Positions 35,975 to 44,681 of a stretch of 60,062 nt of DNA are shown in pieces. The notes below the pieces were generated by a model. It was not told the DNA's origin, made no database searches, and saw only the letters and a list, made by a program, of their open reading frames with translations. The position numbers and the translations under genes are program-made. Source of the DNA: Eubacterium sp. (GTDB lineage Bacteria; Bacillota; Clostridia; Lachnospirales; Lachnospiraceae); NCBI GenBank assembly GCA_017459345.1, contig JAFUDC010000173.1, forward strand, positions 1 to 60,062, read 5' to 3'. Every line of letters begins with the position of its first letter. Within the stretch, counting starts at the first letter, position 1.

Positions 35975-36985
35975 TTAAAGTATGTTTTTTACGCTGTATC
36001 CGGGCATCAGCCGCCCTGCAACCTTGATCTGCTCCTGCACGCATGTTTTTCTATGCTCGATGCACTCAATCAGCTTTAAGACAGAGTCCCTGCCGATGGC
36101 TTCCGCATCCTGATACCAGGTGGTAAGCTGGGGACGCAAAACCCGCGAAAGATGAATGCCATCATAACCCACAACGCTGATATCCTCCGGCACAGAAAGG
36201 TGCCTCTTCTCAAACTCTGCGAGCCCCCCCAGATAAGTATAATCATCCGGGAACATAATCGCAGTGGGAGGATCTGAAAGATTCAGAAGTACGCCGGTAT
36301 CCCTGCGCCCGGACTCCGGATCATGATATCTTCCTTCTCTCACATACTCAGCAGGCACATCAATCCCATGCTCCTCCAAAGCCCGATGAAAACCCTGCAG
36401 TCTCTTCTGGGTCACGGAAGTTGGTTCTCCATGAATGAAGGCAATCTTACGATGACCCATCTCAATCAGATAGGAAGTCAGCCCATAGGCACCTTCTACA
36501 TTATCCGACACCACACTGCTGGTATTATCATAGGAATAATCAATGGTGATCACGGGAACCTCGCTGCGGATCAGTTCAAGAACAGAATCACTCTCGAAGT
36601 TCACGCTGGCAATCACGACTCCGTCACACTTCCGGTAGCGGCAATGTTCCAGGAATGACATCTTTCTCTCCCCAAGACTCTGGCTTAAGAAGGTGATATC
36701 ATATCCCTTACCCTCTGCCTCCTCCTTCACGCTGTTAAGGATCGTAGAAAAATACTCGTGGGTCAGACCACTCATGGTTTCGTCGACGAAAACAACTCCT
36801 ATATTATGGGAGCTGTTAGTCTTCAGCTGTCTGGCGGCGGCATTGGGAAGATAATGCATCTCCCTGGCCGTCCTCCTGACAAGCTCCATGGTCTCGGCAC
36901 TGATATCGCCGTAGCCATTCAGCGCCTTGCTGACAGTTGCCGGTGATACACCACACCTGCGGGAGATGTCCTTGATCGTTACCAT
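35975..36985 (-). CDS. LacI family transcriptional regulator of the cellobiose locus
   Basis: Starting at MVTIKDISRRCGVSPATVSKALNG (GGGAGGG site about 8 bases upstream), the protein has 336 residues. The N-terminal helix-turn-helix and hinge helix (LPNAAARQLKTN) are followed by a periplasmic-binding-like sugar-sensing domain (VVFVDETMSGL, GVVIASVNFESDSVLELI, HRKIAFIHGEP, DISVVGYDGIHLSRVLRPQLTT). It heads the leftward transporter operon and is divergent from the cellobiose phosphorylase gene. Palindromes of the LacI-operator type at both promoters suggest it represses both and is released by a cello-sugar. Confidence 0.9.
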   Translation of the reverse strand: MVTIKDISRRCGVSPATVSKALNGYGDISAETMELVRRTAREMHYLPNAAARQLKTNSSHNIGVVFVDETMSGLTHEYFSTILNSVKEEAEGKGYDITFLSQSLGERKMSFLEHCRYRKCDGVVIASVNFESDSVLELIRSEVPVITIDYSYDNTSSVVSDNVEGAYGLTSYLIEMGHRKIAFIHGEPTSVTQKRLQGFHRALEEHGIDVPAEYVREGRYHDPESGRRDTGVLLNLSDPPTAIMFPDDYTYLGGLAEFEKRHLSVPEDISVVGYDGIHLSRVLRPQLTTWYQDAEAIGRDSVLKLIECIEHRKTCVQEQIKVAGRLMPGYSVKNIL

Positions 36986-37031
36986 GTGAAATCCCTCCCT
37001 TAGCAAATGTGACTATCTGGCCTCTCTCCGA

Positions 37032-37078
37032 ATACGTTTTCGTATCTGTATTTTAAATCCTTTACCCTGATTCGTCAA
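37032..37078 (-). promoter_or_regulatory. lacI-transporter operon promoter with operator 1
   Basis: On the minus strand TTGACG (37073-37078) and TAAAAT (37050-37055) are 17 bp apart. The perfect palindrome ATACGTTTTCGTAT (37032-37045, TTTT centre) lies at the expected transcription start, a typical LacI-family operator place. Confidence 0.8.
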
Positions 37079-37153
37079 CGTTAGTTTTTCACAATTTTTT
37101 CGTTAAAATCTTATGCACTTTTCACAAATTTCAAAAAATAAGCGAATTTACTG

Positions 37154-37213
37154 TTTACATTTAATACAGGTCGACCTTATAATAGAAAAAATCTTACGAA
37201 ACCGTTTTCGTAA
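37154..37213 (+). promoter_or_regulatory. Cellobiose phosphorylase promoter with operator 2
   Basis: TTTACA (37154-37159) and TATAAT (37178-37183) are 18 bp apart. The near-perfect palindrome TTACGAAACCGTTTTCGTAA (37194-37213) covers about +4 to +24, so the LacI protein would block early elongation. Confidence 0.8.
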
Positions 37214-37246
37214 TGAGTCTAGTTTCATTTGTATACTGCAAATTCA

Positions 37247-37350
37247 TTAAGGTAATTGCGAAACATCGCTCCATTCGTAAAATGTTTTCCGTACAGACAG
37301 CAGTGTGACGCCGGAACATTTTAGAGTAGAAAATGAGTTTCACAATGAGC
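37247..37350. repeat. Dispersed inverted repeat, family C, copy 1 (long form), with operator-like site 3
   Basis: TTAAGGTAATTGCGAAAC (37247-37264) and GTTTCACAAT (37337-37346) are the ends of a ~104-bp element in the cellobiose phosphorylase 5' UTR, related to elements at 44382, 50080 and 56642. Inside it CGTAAAATGTTTTCCG (37276-37291) resembles the two LacI-type operators and may be a third, weaker one. Outside these elements I see nothing else in the 36986-37378 gap. Confidence 0.55.
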
Positions 37351-37378
37351 TGAAAACGAAAAGAAAGAGGGAAAAACC

Positions 37379-39814
37379 ATGCAATTCGGACATTTTGATG
37401 ACCAGAACAAAGAATATGTAATCACGACTCCCAGAACTCCCCTTCCCTGGATCAACTATCTGGGATCCCAGGAATTCTTCCGTCTGATTTCCAACACGGC
37501 AGGAGGCTACTGCTTCTATAAAGACGCCAAGCTCCTGCGTATGACCAGGTACCGTTATAACAACAGTCCCATGGATTGCGGCGGCCATTATTACTACATT
37601 AAGGACCAGGATACCGTGTGGAATCCGGGCTGGCAGCCTGTGCAGACTGAACTGGACGAGTATAGCTGCCGTCACGGACTTGGTTATACCATAATAGAAG
37701 GAAAGAAAAACCAGCTTGCCGCAAGGCAGGAGGTTTTCGTTCCGGTGAATGATAACTGCGAGATTACCAGAATCACCCTTACCAACGAATCTGACCAGGC
37801 AAAGGATGTGGACCTCTTCAGCTACGTGGAGTTCTGCCTGTGGAATGCGGAGGATGACTCCACCAACTTCCAGCGAAACTTTTCCACCGGAGAGGTGGAG
37901 GTGATTGGAAGTACCATCTACCATAAGACAGAGTACAGGGAGCGCAGAAACCACTATGCAGTCTTTTCCGTAAACAGTGACATCGCTGGCTTTGATACCA
38001 GCAGGGACGAATTTGTCGGGCTTTACAATGGTCCCCACAACCCCCAGGCAGTATCTGAAGGCCGGAGCCATAACAGCCTGGCCCACGGATGGGCTCCGGT
38101 GGGCAGCCACCATCTGAAAGCTTCCCTGGCTCCGGGTGCTTCCGCATCCTATGTATTTGTTTTAGGCTACTGTGCGAATCCGGTGGAAGAAAAGTTTGAA
38201 GCCCCAGGAATCATCAACAAGGCCCCGGCCAATGCCCTCCTGGCTAAGTACCAGACCAGCGGGCAGGTTGACCAGGCTTTAGCAGAGCTTAAGGCATACT
38301 GGGACAGGCTTCTTTCCACCTATACCATCAGCAGCGATGATGACAAGCTCAACCGTATTGTAAATGTATGGAACCAGTACCAGTGCATGGTCACCTTCAA
38401 CATGAGCCGGTCTGCCAGCTACTATGAAAGCGGCATGGGCAGGGGCATGGGCTTCAGAGATTCCTGCCAGGACCTGCTGGGCTTTGTACATTTGATTCCG
38501 GAGCGGGCCAGAGAACGTATCATCGATATCGCCAATACCCAGTTTGAGGATGGAAGTGCCTATCATCAGTATCAGCCTTTAACCAAGAGGGGCAACCTGG
38601 CTGTGGGAAGCGGATTTAACGACGATCCCCTCTGGCTGATTGCAGGAACCGCTGCCTATCTCAGAGAGACCGGGGACTTCTCCATTCTCGATGAGCCCTG
38701 CGCATTTGATAATGACGATTCCAAAGCTGCTCCCCTGATGGAGCATCTGCGCCGCAGCTTCAATTATACCGTGACCCATAAGGGGCCTCATGCTCTTCCC
38801 CTGATCGGGCGGGCTGACTGGAATGACTGCCTGAACTTAAACTGCTTCTCCGAAACCCCGGGGGAAAGCTTCCAGATCACAGGACCCAGCGAGGGACCTG
38901 TGGCAGAGAGTGTATTTATTGCCGGCATGTTTGTCAAATACGGAAAAGAGTATGCCGAGATCTGCCGTCACCAGGGATTAGATGAGGAAGCGGACCAGGT
39001 GGATGCAGAAGTGAAGAAGATGGAGGAGGCTGTTCTTGATGCCGGATGGGATGGAGAATGGTTCGTAAGGGCCTACGACGCCTTTTCCAATCCGGTGGGA
39101 AGCCACGTATGTGAGGAAGGCAAGATCTTCATCGAGCCCCAGGGTATGTGTGTTATGGCAGGCATCGGCACCGAGTCCGGCCAGGCCGCCAAGGCCCTTG
39201 AAAGCGTAGAGAAGCATCTGGAAACCGAGTTTGGTATCGTGTTAAACCAGCCGGCCTACACCAGATATCATGTGGAGCTTGGAGAAATCAGCTCCTACCC
39301 GCCGGGATACAAGGAAAATGCAGGAATCTTCTGCCATAACAATCCATGGATTGCCTGTGCAGAGACCGTGCTTGGACATGGAAACCGGGCATTCAGTGTA
39401 TTTAAGAAGACCTGTCCGGTTTATCTTGAGGAAATCAGTGAGATCCACCGCACAGAGCCCTACGCTTACTGCCAGATGGTGGCCGGCAGGGACGCCCCGA
39501 CCCACGGCGAGGGGAAGAACAGCTGGCTGACTGGTACCGCTGCCTGGACCTTCACCTGCATGAGTCAGTATATCCTGGGCATCCAGCCCACATTTGATGG
39601 ACTTAAAGTAGACCCCTGCATTCCGGACAGTCTGACCGGCTTTAGCTGTGACCGGACCTTCCGCGGGGTTAAGTATCATATCACCGTAGATAACTCTGCC
39701 AGGGCACAGAAAGGCGTGAAATCCGTTACCGTAGACGGACAGCCTGTCGAAGGAAATGTCATTCCTGTTCCGGCAGATAAAAAGGAACTGGATGTTGTGG
39801 TTACTCTTGGATAA
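37379..39814 (+). CDS. cbp: Cellobiose phosphorylase (GH94)
   Basis: The enzyme splits cellobiose with phosphate into alpha-glucose 1-phosphate and glucose, saving ATP compared with hydrolysis. The 811-residue length is that of known cellobiose phosphorylases. Family features are the N-terminal [20 protein letters not shown] and [14 protein letters not shown], the central [20 protein letters not shown], and [10 protein letters not shown] with the predicted general acid Asp483. No signal peptide is present, so it acts in the cytoplasm on imported sugar. It has an AAGAGGG site and is followed by a GH1 gene. Confidence 0.95.
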   Translation: MQFGHFDDQNKEYVITTPRTPLPWINYLGSQEFFRLISNTAGGYCFYKDAKLLRMTRYRYNNSPMDCGGHYYYIKDQDTVWNPGWQPVQTELDEYSCRHGLGYTIIEGKKNQLAARQEVFVPVNDNCEITRITLTNESDQAKDVDLFSYVEFCLWNAEDDSTNFQRNFSTGEVEVIGSTIYHKTEYRERRNHYAVFSVNSDIAGFDTSRDEFVGLYNGPHNPQAVSEGRSHNSLAHGWAPVGSHHLKASLAPGASASYVFVLGYCANPVEEKFEAPGIINKAPANALLAKYQTSGQVDQALAELKAYWDRLLSTYTISSDDDKLNRIVNVWNQYQCMVTFNMSRSASYYESGMGRGMGFRDSCQDLLGFVHLIPERARERIIDIANTQFEDGSAYHQYQPLTKRGNLAVGSGFNDDPLWLIAGTAAYLRETGDFSILDEPCAFDNDDSKAAPLMEHLRRSFNYTVTHKGPHALPLIGRADWNDCLNLNCFSETPGESFQITGPSEGPVAESVFIAGMFVKYGKEYAEICRHQGLDEEADQVDAEVKKMEEAVLDAGWDGEWFVRAYDAFSNPVGSHVCEEGKIFIEPQGMCVMAGIGTESGQAAKALESVEKHLETEFGIVLNQPAYTRYHVELGEISSYPPGYKENAGIFCHNNPWIACAETVLGHGNRAFSVFKKTCPVYLEEISEIHRTEPYAYCQMVAGRDAPTHGEGKNSWLTGTAAWTFTCMSQYILGIQPTFDGLKVDPCIPDSLTGFSCDRTFRGVKYHITVDNSARAQKGVKSVTVDGQPVEGNVIPVPADKKELDVVVTLG

Positions 39815-39832
39815 TAAGGTAATAATATATTC

Positions 39833-39864
39833 TTCAGGGCCAAAAGAGTGATCTTCTGGCCCTG
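39833..39864 (+). other. Hairpin between cellobiose phosphorylase and beta-glucosidase genes
   Basis: TCAGGGCCA (39833-39841) pairs with TGGCCCTGA (39856-39864). There is no T-run, so it is more likely an mRNA-stabilising or partial-termination element within the operon than a full terminator. Confidence 0.5.
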
Positions 39865-39965
39865 ATATCATATGGTAGAGGATTGAGGGAGTCATCTTAC
39901 GACAGAGCAATCCTATACTATTTGAAGCATTAATCATCATATGGAATCAGAAAGAGGGAATTATA

Positions 39966-41333
39966 ATGAGTTTTCCAAAAGTTTTTATGTGGGGGGCCGC
40001 TTCCGCCTCCTACCAGATTGAGGGAGGCGCTTACGAAGATGGCAAGGGTCTCTCCATCTGGGATAAATTCAGCCATGAGCCCGGCAAGACCTATGAAGGG
40101 CATAATGGAGACATTGCCTGCGACTCCTACCACAGGTTCGAGGAAGATCTGGACCTGATGCAGTCCATGGGTATCCGCCATTACCGTTTCAGTATCAGCT
40201 GGCCCCGGGTTATCCCGGAGGGTACCGGCCAGGTAAATGAAGCAGGGCTTGCCTACTATGATCAGCTGGTGGAGGGCTGTCTGAAAAGAGGAATTGAGCC
40301 CTGGATTACCCTTTTTCATTGGGATCTGCCCCTGGCCCTCTACCACAGGGGAGGCTGGCTGAACCGGGATACCGCATACGCATTTGCAGAATATGCCCGG
40401 CTGATTGCCGGACATTTCAAAGAAAAAGTGACCCGCTACATGACCATCAATGAACCCCAGTGCATCATCGGCATGGGGCACGGCACAGGTCTGCACGCAC
40501 CCGGCACTCTCCTCTCCGAGGAAGATATGTTTCTTTCCTGGCACCATGTCCTTCTGGCTCACGGTCTGGCAGTCAAAGTCATCCGCGACATGATACCGGA
40601 CAGCATGATCGGCCTGGCCTCCACCGGTGCCCTGGCCTACACGGACAAAAAGGATATTGAGACACCGGAAGACCTGGTTAAAGCCTCCTTCCTCTCCCTG
40701 CCTAAAAACCAGAACCCTGGCTGGTACTTTAACCACCAGTGGTTCCTGGATCCCTGTATCTTCGGCCATTATCCGGAAGATCCTGAATCCGTCTGGACCC
40801 CATACAAAAATGATGTTGATCCGGAGGACCTTAAGATCATCAGCCAGCCCATCGACTTCATCGGACTGAATATCTATAACGGTTCAGAGATGATACCGAA
40901 AAAGGAGGGCCCAGGCTATGTCTATGCCCCAAAATATCCCGGTTACCCAAGAACTGCCCTCAAGTGGCCGGTAACTCCCGGTGTGATGTACTGGGGTCCC
41001 CGTCTCATCCATGAACGTTACGGCCTCCCTGTCATCATCACGGAGAATGGGCAAAGCTGCAACGATAAGATTTATCTTGACGGCAAGGTTCACGATCCGG
41101 ACAGGATTGACTTCCTGGCCCGCTACCTGGGGGAACTGAAAAAAGCCTGCGAAGATGATATTCCTGTCTTAGCTTATTTTCATTGGGCACTAACCGATAA
41201 TTTTGAATGGTACAGCGGTTATGATGACCGGTTCGGACTGATTTACCTTGACTACCGGGACGGCAGCAGGATACCCAAGGACAGTGCCTTATGGTACAAA
41301 GATGTAATCATGGGGAACGGAGAGGATCTGTAA
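39966..41333 (+). CDS. Family GH1 beta-glucosidase
   Basis: The 455-residue cytosolic enzyme is a retaining beta-glycosidase. It has the N-terminal signature FMWGAASASYQIEGG, the acid/base glutamate in TINEPQ (Glu163) and the nucleophile in ITENG (Glu360), plus the sugar-binding NFEWYSGYDDRFGL near the end. By context it hydrolyses cellobiose, other beta-glucosides or longer cello-oligosaccharides; phospho-glucosidase activity cannot be ruled out, but no PTS genes are nearby. It lies 151 bp after cbp and probably shares its transcript. Confidence 0.94.
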   Translation: MSFPKVFMWGAASASYQIEGGAYEDGKGLSIWDKFSHEPGKTYEGHNGDIACDSYHRFEEDLDLMQSMGIRHYRFSISWPRVIPEGTGQVNEAGLAYYDQLVEGCLKRGIEPWITLFHWDLPLALYHRGGWLNRDTAYAFAEYARLIAGHFKEKVTRYMTINEPQCIIGMGHGTGLHAPGTLLSEEDMFLSWHHVLLAHGLAVKVIRDMIPDSMIGLASTGALAYTDKKDIETPEDLVKASFLSLPKNQNPGWYFNHQWFLDPCIFGHYPEDPESVWTPYKNDVDPEDLKIISQPIDFIGLNIYNGSEMIPKKEGPGYVYAPKYPGYPRTALKWPVTPGVMYWGPRLIHERYGLPVIITENGQSCNDKIYLDGKVHDPDRIDFLARYLGELKKACEDDIPVLAYFHWALTDNFEWYSGYDDRFGLIYLDYRDGSRIPKDSALWYKDVIMGNGEDL

Positions 41334-41334
41334 T

Positions 41335-41359
41335 GTAAAAAACTATTTCGGTTTTTTAC
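41335..41359 (+). terminator. AT-rich terminator after the beta-glucosidase gene
   Basis: GTAAAAAAC (41335-41343) and GTTTTTTAC (41351-41359) form a 9-bp stem with a 7-nt loop directly after the stop codon. Confidence 0.6.
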
Positions 41360-41380
41360 AATTATTTTACATATTACTTC

Positions 41381-41410
41381 TTGACTGCCATATCATTTAT
41401 AAGATATACT
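41381..41410 (+). promoter_or_regulatory. Promoter of the antiporter leader
   Basis: TTGACT (41381-41386) and TATACT (41405-41410) are 18 bp apart, upstream of the putative riboswitch. Confidence 0.6.
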
Positions 41411-41642
41411 CAGGTAAAAGATTATCCCACTCCTTTGGGAGAGGGAAGAACACCTAAGATATCAGGGAGTAGTTAGCATATCCTATCAAGATGTGTTATG
41501 CTGTTCGTCATCACGCTTTCACAAGCCGGGCAGCATACGGATTTCTCATAAGGAGGGTTGCCCGGCTTACGGGAACCTGAATGAGTTGTTTGTAACGAGA
41601 CTTTTATCGTACTATTTTCGTACGGTAGAAGTCTCTTTTTTT
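41411..41642 (+). promoter_or_regulatory. Putative yybP-ykoY (Mn2+) riboswitch with terminator
   Basis: Parts recalled from the yybP-ykoY consensus are present in order: GGGAGTAG (41465-41472), GTTCGTCATCACG (41503-41515), a paired GCCGGGC/GCCCGGC arm, and AACGAGACTTTTA (41594-41606). The last segment is also the left arm of a terminator, GAGACTTTTATCGTAC/GTACGGTAGAAGTCTC (41597-41635) with seven Ts. So folding of the aptamer would prevent termination, the usual Mn2+-ON logic. The downstream gene is a cation antiporter, which fits. A 5' CTCC/GGGAG hairpin near 41429-41443 is extra to the consensus. Confidence 0.8.
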
Positions 41643-41663
41643 ATCAAAGAACAGGAGGTTTCT

Positions 41664-42581
41664 ATGGAGTATCTATTATTAATCGCAGGATTTGCCCTGC
41701 TCATCAAGGGAGCTGATTTTTTCGTGGATGGAGCTTCCTCCATTGCCAGAGCTTTGAAGGTTCCTTCCATCGTGATTGGCCTGACATTGGTTTCACTTGG
41801 GACAAGTGCCCCGGAAGCGGCGGTCAGTATCACCGCCGGAATTGCCGGCAACAGTGATATATCCCTGGGTAATGTCATCGGGTCGAACATCTTCAATCTT
41901 CTGCCGGTTATCGGATGTGCTGCACTGTTTCAGGCCATCCCCACCCAGAAAGATATCCAGAAAAGAGACCTCCCGGTCAATGTCCTTTCTACCCTCCTGC
42001 TCTTTGCCATGATGCTGGATGGAAAGATCGGCCGATTGGAAGGAATCATCCTTCTCGCAGGAATCATCATCTATATGGTGGTTCTGGTAATGAACTCACT
42101 GAAAAACCGCACTGAGGAATCCTCCGAAAAGACCTATTCGGTTATCATCAGCCTGGTATTGGTGGCGGTAGGACTTACAGCCGTCATCTTAGGCGGTCAG
42201 CTTGTGGTTAACAACGCCACCATCATAGCCAGACATTTCGGCATGAGTGACACCCTGGTGGCCCTGACCATCGTGGCAATCGGAACCTCCCTTCCCGAGC
42301 TGGTAACCTCCGTCATGGCAGCGCGAAAAGGGGATTCGGGCATCGCCCTGGGCAATGCCATAGGAAGCTGTATCTTCAACATCCTTTTTATCATCGGAAT
42401 CTCTTCAGCCCTGGCTCCGATTACTGTGGATATGCATCTGGTTACAGACATCATTCTTTTGATCATTGTCAATATACTGATTTACATATTCTGCAGAACA
42501 GATGACAAGATCTCAAGACTTGAAGGAGGGGCACTCCTGGCAGTTTATGTCGCTTATACAGTGTATATTATTTTACGTTGA
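41664..42581 (+). CDS. CaCA-family cation antiporter (YrbG-like calcium/sodium antiporter)
   Basis: The start at 41664 (MEYLLLIAGFALLIKGADFF) has an AGGAGG site 6 bases away; an upstream in-frame extension is riboswitch sequence. The 305-residue protein has two homologous halves, each with an alpha-repeat: SLGTSAPEAAVSITAGIAGN with DISLGNVIGSNIFN, and AIGTSLPELVTSVMAARKGD with GIALGNAIGSCIFN. These form the ion-binding centre, and about ten membrane segments are visible. The family exchanges Ca2+ (or other divalents) for Na+ or H+. The putative Mn2+ leader suggests it exports manganese here. Confidence 0.9.
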   Translation: MEYLLLIAGFALLIKGADFFVDGASSIARALKVPSIVIGLTLVSLGTSAPEAAVSITAGIAGNSDISLGNVIGSNIFNLLPVIGCAALFQAIPTQKDIQKRDLPVNVLSTLLLFAMMLDGKIGRLEGIILLAGIIIYMVVLVMNSLKNRTEESSEKTYSVIISLVLVAVGLTAVILGGQLVVNNATIIARHFGMSDTLVALTIVAIGTSLPELVTSVMAARKGDSGIALGNAIGSCIFNILFIIGISSALAPITVDMHLVTDIILLIIVNILIYIFCRTDDKISRLEGGALLAVYVAYTVYIILR

Positions 42582-42582
42582 T

Positions 42583-42692
42583 TAACTATATAAATCACTT
42601 ACTATATATAAACAGAACAAAAAAGGACCAAAAGTGTGTCTGAAGACACCTTTGGTCCTTTTTTGGCCGTCTGTTAGTGACTTATATAGTTA
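42583..42692. terminator. Bidirectional terminator inside a 17-bp terminal inverted repeat (family D, copy 1)
   Basis: The core AAAAAAGGACCAAA (42619-42632) and TTTGGTCCTTTTTT (42651-42664) with inner GTGTC/GACAC is a strong two-way terminator between convergent genes. It is flanked by TAACTATATAAATCACT (42583-42599) and AGTGACTTATATAGTTA (42676-42692), complementary at 16 of 17 positions. The right end recurs at 47505-47525. Confidence 0.8.
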
Positions 42693-42698
42693 TATCCA

Positions 42699-44348
42699 TC
42701 ATCTGTTAAAGAAATAATAGAAGGGATTCATATTCCCATTTCCGTTATAGTAATCATATTCGTCGGATCCGTCATTGTATCCATTGTCATATCCGCCATT
42801 GGAGTGTCCGTTGTTCCAGCCGTCCTGGCCATTCTGATTGGATTCATCCTGGGACTGGCTGTTTTCGGTAACGTCTTTAAAGTCGCTGGCCTTGCCTAAT
42901 GTAACTTCTACATTCTGCTCTTCATATTCACCATTTTGGTTGGCTCTTTGTAAAGTGATTTTCACCTTGGTGCCGGCCTTCTTGATGGAGAGCTTTTCCT
43001 TGAGACCTTCCATGGTTGAAACATTATTGCCTTCGAATGCGGTAATAATATCTCCTGCGGAGATCCCTGCCTCCTCAGCGGGTGAACCGTTTACCACCTG
43101 AGATACATAGATGCCCTGCGGCATACCCAGTGCCTGAGAATAACTGGAATCGATATTCTTTCCGATGATGCCAAGGAAGGAGGCATCCTTCTCGTCAATA
43201 TCCTGAGCATTCATGAGGTCATTCAATACGGTGTTAGCGGTAGTAATCGGGATGGCATATCCCATTCCTTCCACTGAGGTGTCTTCCAGCTTGGCGTTGT
43301 TGATACCAATCACCTCGCCCCCTAGATTGATCAGCACACCGCCGCTGTTGCCGGGATTGATGGCCGCGTCTGTCTGAAGCAGGGTCATGGTTCCGTCAGT
43401 AAAGGAAACCTGTCTGTCCTTGGCACTTAACACGCCGGTAGTTACGGACTGTCCATAACCTAATGCATTACCGATGGCAATCACGGGCTGGCCCACTTTA
43501 AGACTGTCAGAGCTTCCAAGAGTGGCAATCTTGATCTTCTTTAAGGTATCTGCCTTGATATCGTTCTTATTCACGGAAATCACTGCCAGATCTGCGTTGG
43601 AATCCTTGCCCACAACGGTGGCATCAGCCGTAGTTTCATCAATGAAGCCTACTGTCAGAGATGTGGAATCTGCCACCACATGATTGTTGGTGGCAATCAT
43701 GAGCCGGTTGTCATCCTCCGCAATAATAAAACCGGATCCGGCTCCCTCTGACTCCTGAGTTCCAAAGCCAAAATAATTGCTGGTACGGAAGGTTCCTGTA
43801 ATAGATACAACTGACGGCATCACCTGGTCCACCACAGCGGACACATCCTGGGCAGTAACCGCCGCATCATTGGCGGAGGCGGCACCATCTGTCTTCCCGG
43901 CTCCATCTGTGGAGTCCTGATCGGAAGTATCTGTGGTGGTTGTCTCTATCCGTGTAGACGGCGAAGGAGCAACATGCTCTCTTGCAATATTGATCCCTGC
44001 AAATGTACCTCCGGCTACAGCTCCGAAAATCAGGGCAAATCCTGCTGTCCTAAGGGCTCCCTTAAACCAGCTTCCAGATTTTTTTTCATTTCTCCTGTTT
44101 CGAACCGGCTCATTGGGGATATAATTATAACGTTGATATCTTCCGCTGTCATAGGAAGAGTCCTGATAATAGTCCCGTCCCTCTGTCTGACGGTAAGATC
44201 CATCCTGGTATCTGTATCTTTCCTGCTGATCCTGGCTGGCATAGACCGGGCTGTGTTCGATCTGAACATCGCTTTCGGCTACTTCCTCTGTGTTTTCGTT
44301 ATGACTGTTATCATAATCATCTTCTGGTCTGTATTCATAATCACTCAT
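42699..44348 (-). CDS. HtrA/DegP-like serine protease, membrane anchored
   Basis: HtrA proteases degrade misfolded exported proteins. The 549-residue protein has a cytoplasmic Tyr/Gln/Asp-rich N-terminus (1-90), one membrane anchor (about 103-121), an acidic Ser/Thr linker, the trypsin-like domain with catalytic His223 (ATNNHVV), Asp253 (NADLAV) and Ser335 (NPGNSGG), and one PDZ domain (about 385-480). The tail is unusual: about 45 residues rich in Asn, Gly, Asp and Tyr ending MNPFYYFFNR. It stands alone, with a family C repeat in its leader, and its active site looks complete. Confidence 0.93.
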   Translation of the reverse strand: MSDYEYRPEDDYDNSHNENTEEVAESDVQIEHSPVYASQDQQERYRYQDGSYRQTEGRDYYQDSSYDSGRYQRYNYIPNEPVRNRRNEKKSGSWFKGALRTAGFALIFGAVAGGTFAGINIAREHVAPSPSTRIETTTTDTSDQDSTDGAGKTDGAASANDAAVTAQDVSAVVDQVMPSVVSITGTFRTSNYFGFGTQESEGAGSGFIIAEDDNRLMIATNNHVVADSTSLTVGFIDETTADATVVGKDSNADLAVISVNKNDIKADTLKKIKIATLGSSDSLKVGQPVIAIGNALGYGQSVTTGVLSAKDRQVSFTDGTMTLLQTDAAINPGNSGGVLINLGGEVIGINNAKLEDTSVEGMGYAIPITTANTVLNDLMNAQDIDEKDASFLGIIGKNIDSSYSQALGMPQGIYVSQVVNGSPAEEAGISAGDIITAFEGNNVSTMEGLKEKLSIKKAGTKVKITLQRANQNGEYEEQNVEVTLGKASDFKDVTENSQSQDESNQNGQDGWNNGHSNGGYDNGYNDGSDEYDYYNGNGNMNPFYYFFNR

Positions 44349-44381
44349 AATGGATAACTCCTTTCTGCCTTGTAATTCTAT

Positions 44382-44433
44382 AGATAATTGCGAAACTCTG
44401 TCAGGGCTCGAAAATGGAGTTTCGCAATCATCT
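44382..44433. repeat. Dispersed inverted repeat, family C, copy 2
   Basis: AGATAATTGCGAAACTC (44382-44398) and GAGTTTCGCAATCATCT (44417-44433) pair at 16 of 17 positions, with loop TGTCAGGGCTCGAAAATG. It lies in the presumed htrA leader. In the rest of the 44349-44681 gap I see only the promoter at 44606. Confidence 0.7.
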
Positions 44434-44605
44434 ATTGTAATTCTACCCGAACCGTAAGAACGGATAAATCAGAGATATTGTCATATCTCATTTGCTGCAC
44501 TAATAATAGCAGTGATCTGTGAAAAAAATGTGTTATTAATATGTCGGATTTGTGGATTTGCAGGCAAAAAAACATGGTATTTTGTCAAAAAACAAGAAAA
44601 ACTAT

Positions 44606-44634
44606 TGTATAATTCAGGATTCTATTGTATTATA
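44606..44634 (+). promoter_or_regulatory. Probable promoter of the sugar transferase gene
   Basis: TTGTAT (44606-44611) and TATTAT (44629-44634) are 17 bp apart, about 48 bp before the chosen start codon. A TATAAT at 44609 is an alternative -10. Confidence 0.5.
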
Positions 44635-44681
44635 TTAGAAAAATATCCCAATACAAGTTGTCGAAAGGCCAGGTAGCGATT

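Noticed and set aside
39242..40769. Two minus-strand frames (232 and 279 residues) opposite cbp and the GH1 gene
   Set aside because: They mirror conserved enzymes and have no motifs of their own.
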